Below are positions 6,708 to 8,504 of a DNA stretch of 8,504 bases, one piece after another. Each line of letters opens with the position of its first letter. Positions within the stretch are counted from its first letter, which is position 1. Location of the stretch: NCBI GenBank assembly GCA_002778535.1, contig PFBP01000011.1:1-8504 (forward strand). The letters run 5' to 3'. This DNA comes from Candidatus Kuenenbacteria bacterium CG10_big_fil_rev_8_21_14_0_10_36_11. Its GTDB lineage: Bacteria > Patescibacteriota > Patescibacteriia > UBA2196. The notes beneath the pieces were generated by a model. It made no database searches and was not told the DNA's origin. It worked only from the letters and a program-made list of their open reading frames with translations. The position numbers and the translations under genes were made by a program.

Positions 6708-7094
6708 ATGACAGAAGATAGTCAAGAGTCACAAGAAATTACAGAAACTGGCGCAGATGATGGCGAGGAGGATTATGATCAATGGCAAAGTGAATTAGAG
6801 CAAGAGAAAAGACAGACTATAGTTGCAAACGCAGAGCAGGAAAAAGAAAAAGGACAGAGTTTGGCAAGTAATGTGGCTGGCAACTTGTTAAAGAACCAGC
6901 TTAAAAAACAGGTGAAAGCAATAATTTTAAAAGCTTTAATTCCTGCCGCGCCGTATATTATTCTCGCACTTTTAATTCTGTTGATAGTTTTTATTCTTTA
7001 TTATTTTATTACTAATCCTTGCGAATTAGCGCGGATTGTGGGTGAATGGTGGGCAACCGCAGTCGGGGCAATGTGCACGGCGGTGGGGAAATAA
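6708..7094 (+). CDS. Small acidic single-pass membrane protein encoded beside the pilin gene
   Basis: I do not recognise a named family. The protein has 128 residues. Residues 1-35 are very acidic (Glu, Asp, Gln), 36-70 are a mixed-charge helix, and 78-101 are one long hydrophobic helix. The last 27 residues (from NPCELARIVGEWW) hold an amphipathic segment with two cysteines, C105 and C123. The basic stretch just before the membrane helix (NQLKKQVKAIILK) favours an inside N-terminus and an outside, cysteine-bearing C-terminus. The gene lies between the candidate VirB8-like gene and the cysteine-rich pilin gene, so it may be a small structural or assembly subunit of the same machine; that is inference. 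The start is well supported by the Shine-Dalgarno site at 6692-6698. The next gene begins 100 bases downstream, after a heptamer-repeat spacer. Confidence 0.8.
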   Translation: MTEDSQESQEITETGADDGEEDYDQWQSELEQEKRQTIVANAEQEKEKGQSLASNVAGNLLKNQLKKQVKAIILKALIPAAPYIILALLILLIVFILYYFITNPCELARIVGEWWATAVGAMCTAVGK

Positions 7095-7194
7095 AGGAAA
7101 ATTTCTAATTTCTAATCTTTAATTTCTAAATAAAAAACGAAGACAATCTCTATTTTCTAATTTCTAAATAAAAAAATTAATTTTTAAAAACAAA
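7095..7194. repeat. 100-base AT-rich spacer with directly repeated heptamers
   Basis: Five TTTCTAA units lie in the same orientation: 7102-7108 and 7109-7115 in tandem, 7123-7129, then 7154-7160 and 7161-7167 in tandem. A 17-base exact direct repeat (AATTTCTAAATAAAAAA) occurs at 7121-7137 and 7159-7175. Unlike the spacers on either side of virB4 there is no inverted copy, so no large hairpin is expected. No Shine-Dalgarno site precedes the ATG at 7195. Confidence 0.62.
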
Positions 7195-8504
7195 ATGCCG
7201 CAACAATCATCTAAAAAATTATTCTTTACTTTTTTTTTAGTGTTTGTTTTTTTGAACGCGTTTTTTTGGATGGCCAGCGCGAAAATAACACAAGCCCAGG
7301 ATGATTCTGGCAAGGCCTGCCCTTGCGGGCCAGTAGAGAGCGCTGGCAATAGAAATATCCGTCTGCAAATTGCGATTCCTGGTATTACAGATACTTGCAC
7401 TTATAAAGTTAAAACAATACAGAATGGAACAGAAGGCGACATAGAAAAACAATGCCATTATGTGGCTTCAAATTTGCCTGCGTTTATTCAAAAAGCGTAC
7501 AGTTTTTCCATTGGTTTAATAGCGATTATGGCTGTGATTATGATTATGATTGGCGGCGTGAAATGGATTTTAGCGGCTGGTAATCCTGGCTCAATTGGCG
7601 ACGCGCAAAAAACCATTACGGCGGCTGTGTCTGGTTTGGTTTTGGCCTTATTGTCTTACGCGATTTTAAACACAATCAATCCAAATTTAACTAATTTGCA
7701 AATGACTCAGCCAAGCCAGATTAAAACAATTCAGCAATCAACTAATTGGTGTATTGCCACTAATCTAATTCATCCTAAATTAGACAGCTCACTTCAAGGA
7801 GCTCCAGAGGATTTCAAGCAGTGGTCAGGAGAATGCGGTATTGAATATGAAATTAAGGATACAAGTGATGAAAATGGCAATTTGAAAAGATGTTGGGGTA
7901 ATGGAGGATGTACAGGTAAAACAATTTGTTATCAATATGCAGACGGTGTCAGGCCGTTTTGTTATGATATAGAAGCTACCTGCAAAAAACAAGATGATGA
8001 AGAAAATGAATCTGGCAGAGTAGAGGGAAAAAACGGAATTTATTATTTATCTAAGAGAACTAGTGGGTGTGATTTAGTTGACGCGGTGTTAATAGAACAA
8101 AATTCTAATTATGTGTGTAGTAAAAGAAATGATGTTGGTAGTGCTGATGAGTGTGTGCTTGGAGAGCAAATATTTTGTCCGGATGGATACATGAGGGTTC
8201 CTTGTGAATTGAGCAATAAGTGTTCTATTAAAAATAAAGAAGGGGCTACTGAAGCGGTTGACTGCAGCGGTACTTTTGCCAGTTACACGAGGCATTTATG
8301 CATTGATGAACCAAGAAGGGCAGCCAAAGGAGCAGTAGGAATTTGTTGTAAGAAAAAAGGAGTTGAAGAATATAAATGTGAATATGAAAATACCATCCCT
8401 CCGATTGACAATTGCCATTATTATGATTCAGTTGGCGGTCGATTCCAGTGCGAAGCTGCACCGGCCAGTTATGGTATATATGACAAGGGCTGTGTGTGGA
8501 ATGA
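7195..8504 (+). CDS. VirB2/TrbC-like pilin with a long cysteine-rich C-terminal extension (3' end outside the window)
   Basis: The frame is open from the ATG at 7195 to the window edge, so only the first 436 residues are seen. Residues 1-29 are a signal peptide (KK, a Phe/Leu/Val-rich core, then ASA, with ITQA at 31-34 as an alternative cleavage site). Residues 42-87 hold four cysteines (C42, C44, C68, C87). Residues 103-162 form the pilin-type hairpin: helix 103-122, GGVKWILAAGNPGSIGDAQ (120-138) as the polar turn, helix 140-158, then NTINP. This matches T4SS pilin-like proteins (VirB2/TrbC and Mbov_0395-type). The remainder, 163-436, is hydrophilic and carries 21 cysteines between 186 and 433, including a CC pair at 384-385. 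The tail is probably extracytoplasmic and disulfide-bonded. Ordinary pilins end soon after the hairpin, so this is either a large pilin variant or a pilin-anchored surface protein. The pilin-domain call is confident; the function of the tail is unknown. Confidence 0.88.
   Translation, partial: MPQQSSKKLFFTFFLVFVFLNAFFWMASAKITQAQDDSGKACPCGPVESAGNRNIRLQIAIPGITDTCTYKVKTIQNGTEGDIEKQCHYVASNLPAFIQKAYSFSIGLIAIMAVIMIMIGGVKWILAAGNPGSIGDAQKTITAAVSGLVLALLSYAILNTINPNLTNLQMTQPSQIKTIQQSTNWCIATNLIHPKLDSSLQGAPEDFKQWSGECGIEYEIKDTSDENGNLKRCWGNGGCTGKTICYQYADGVRPFCYDIEATCKKQDDEENESGRVEGKNGIYYLSKRTSGCDLVDAVLIEQNSNYVCSKRNDVGSADECVLGEQIFCPDGYMRVPCELSNKCSIKNKEGATEAVDCSGTFASYTRHLCIDEPRRAAKGAVGICCKKKGVEEYKCEYENTIPPIDNCHYYDSVGGRFQCEAAPASYGIYDKGCVWN

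Noticed and set aside
7164..7458. Two overlapping open frames on the minus strand over the 5' part of the pilin gene
   Set aside because: They are antisense to a frame with a convincing signal peptide and pilin hairpin, have no ribosome site, and their translations show no domain; one runs into the repeat spacer.
8089..8461. Minus-strand open frames over the cysteine-rich tail
   Set aside because: The plus-strand frame is continuous from 7195 and its cysteine spacing is consistent; the minus frames look like chance mirrors of it.

Overview
The window is AT-rich, dense and entirely single-stranded in gene content: nine genes, all on the + strand, with spacers of 6 to 139 bases and no non-coding stretch over 300 bases. 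Five of the nine can be placed, with different confidence, in a type IV secretion (T4SS)-like envelope machine of the reduced kind seen in Candidate Phyla Radiation (Patescibacteria) genomes. The assignment to that group is an inference. It rests on the ordered set PrgI-family protein, TraC/VirB4 N-terminal-like protein and VirB4-type ATPase, followed by a signal-peptide VirB2-like pilin. It is supported by the AT-rich composition, scarce Shine-Dalgarno sites and AT-rich heptameric intergenic repeats. No in-frame TGA interrupts any of the genes, so the standard code fits.

Layout: (a) 2-2730 holds three hydrophilic, mostly helical proteins that I do not recognise; the first is cut by the window edge. 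(b) 2737-5862 is the recognisable core: a two-helix PrgI-family (VirB3-like) membrane protein, a 220-residue TraC-like domain protein and a 625-residue VirB4 ATPase with Walker A and B motifs. (c) 6002-7094 encodes two single-pass membrane proteins: one with a periplasmic-type globular domain that could be VirB8-like, and a small acidic one with two cysteines after its membrane helix. (d) 7195 to the window end is one long frame with no stop in the window: signal peptide, VirB2/TrbC-like membrane hairpin, then at least 250 residues carrying 21 cysteines.

Read together, the ATPase docks on the PrgI/TraC-like membrane base, the single-pass proteins are candidate scaffold parts, and the pilin-like protein is the candidate surface element. 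The window has no relaxase, VirD4 coupling protein or VirB11 ATPase, so it gives no direct evidence of conjugation. Protein secretion, DNA uptake or cell-to-cell attachment are equally open.

The most unusual points are the pilin with a cysteine-rich tail, a 28-base palindromic element read in frame inside the second gene, and spacers built of 7-base AT-rich repeats. Two of those spacers form large nested inverted repeats on either side of the virB4 gene.
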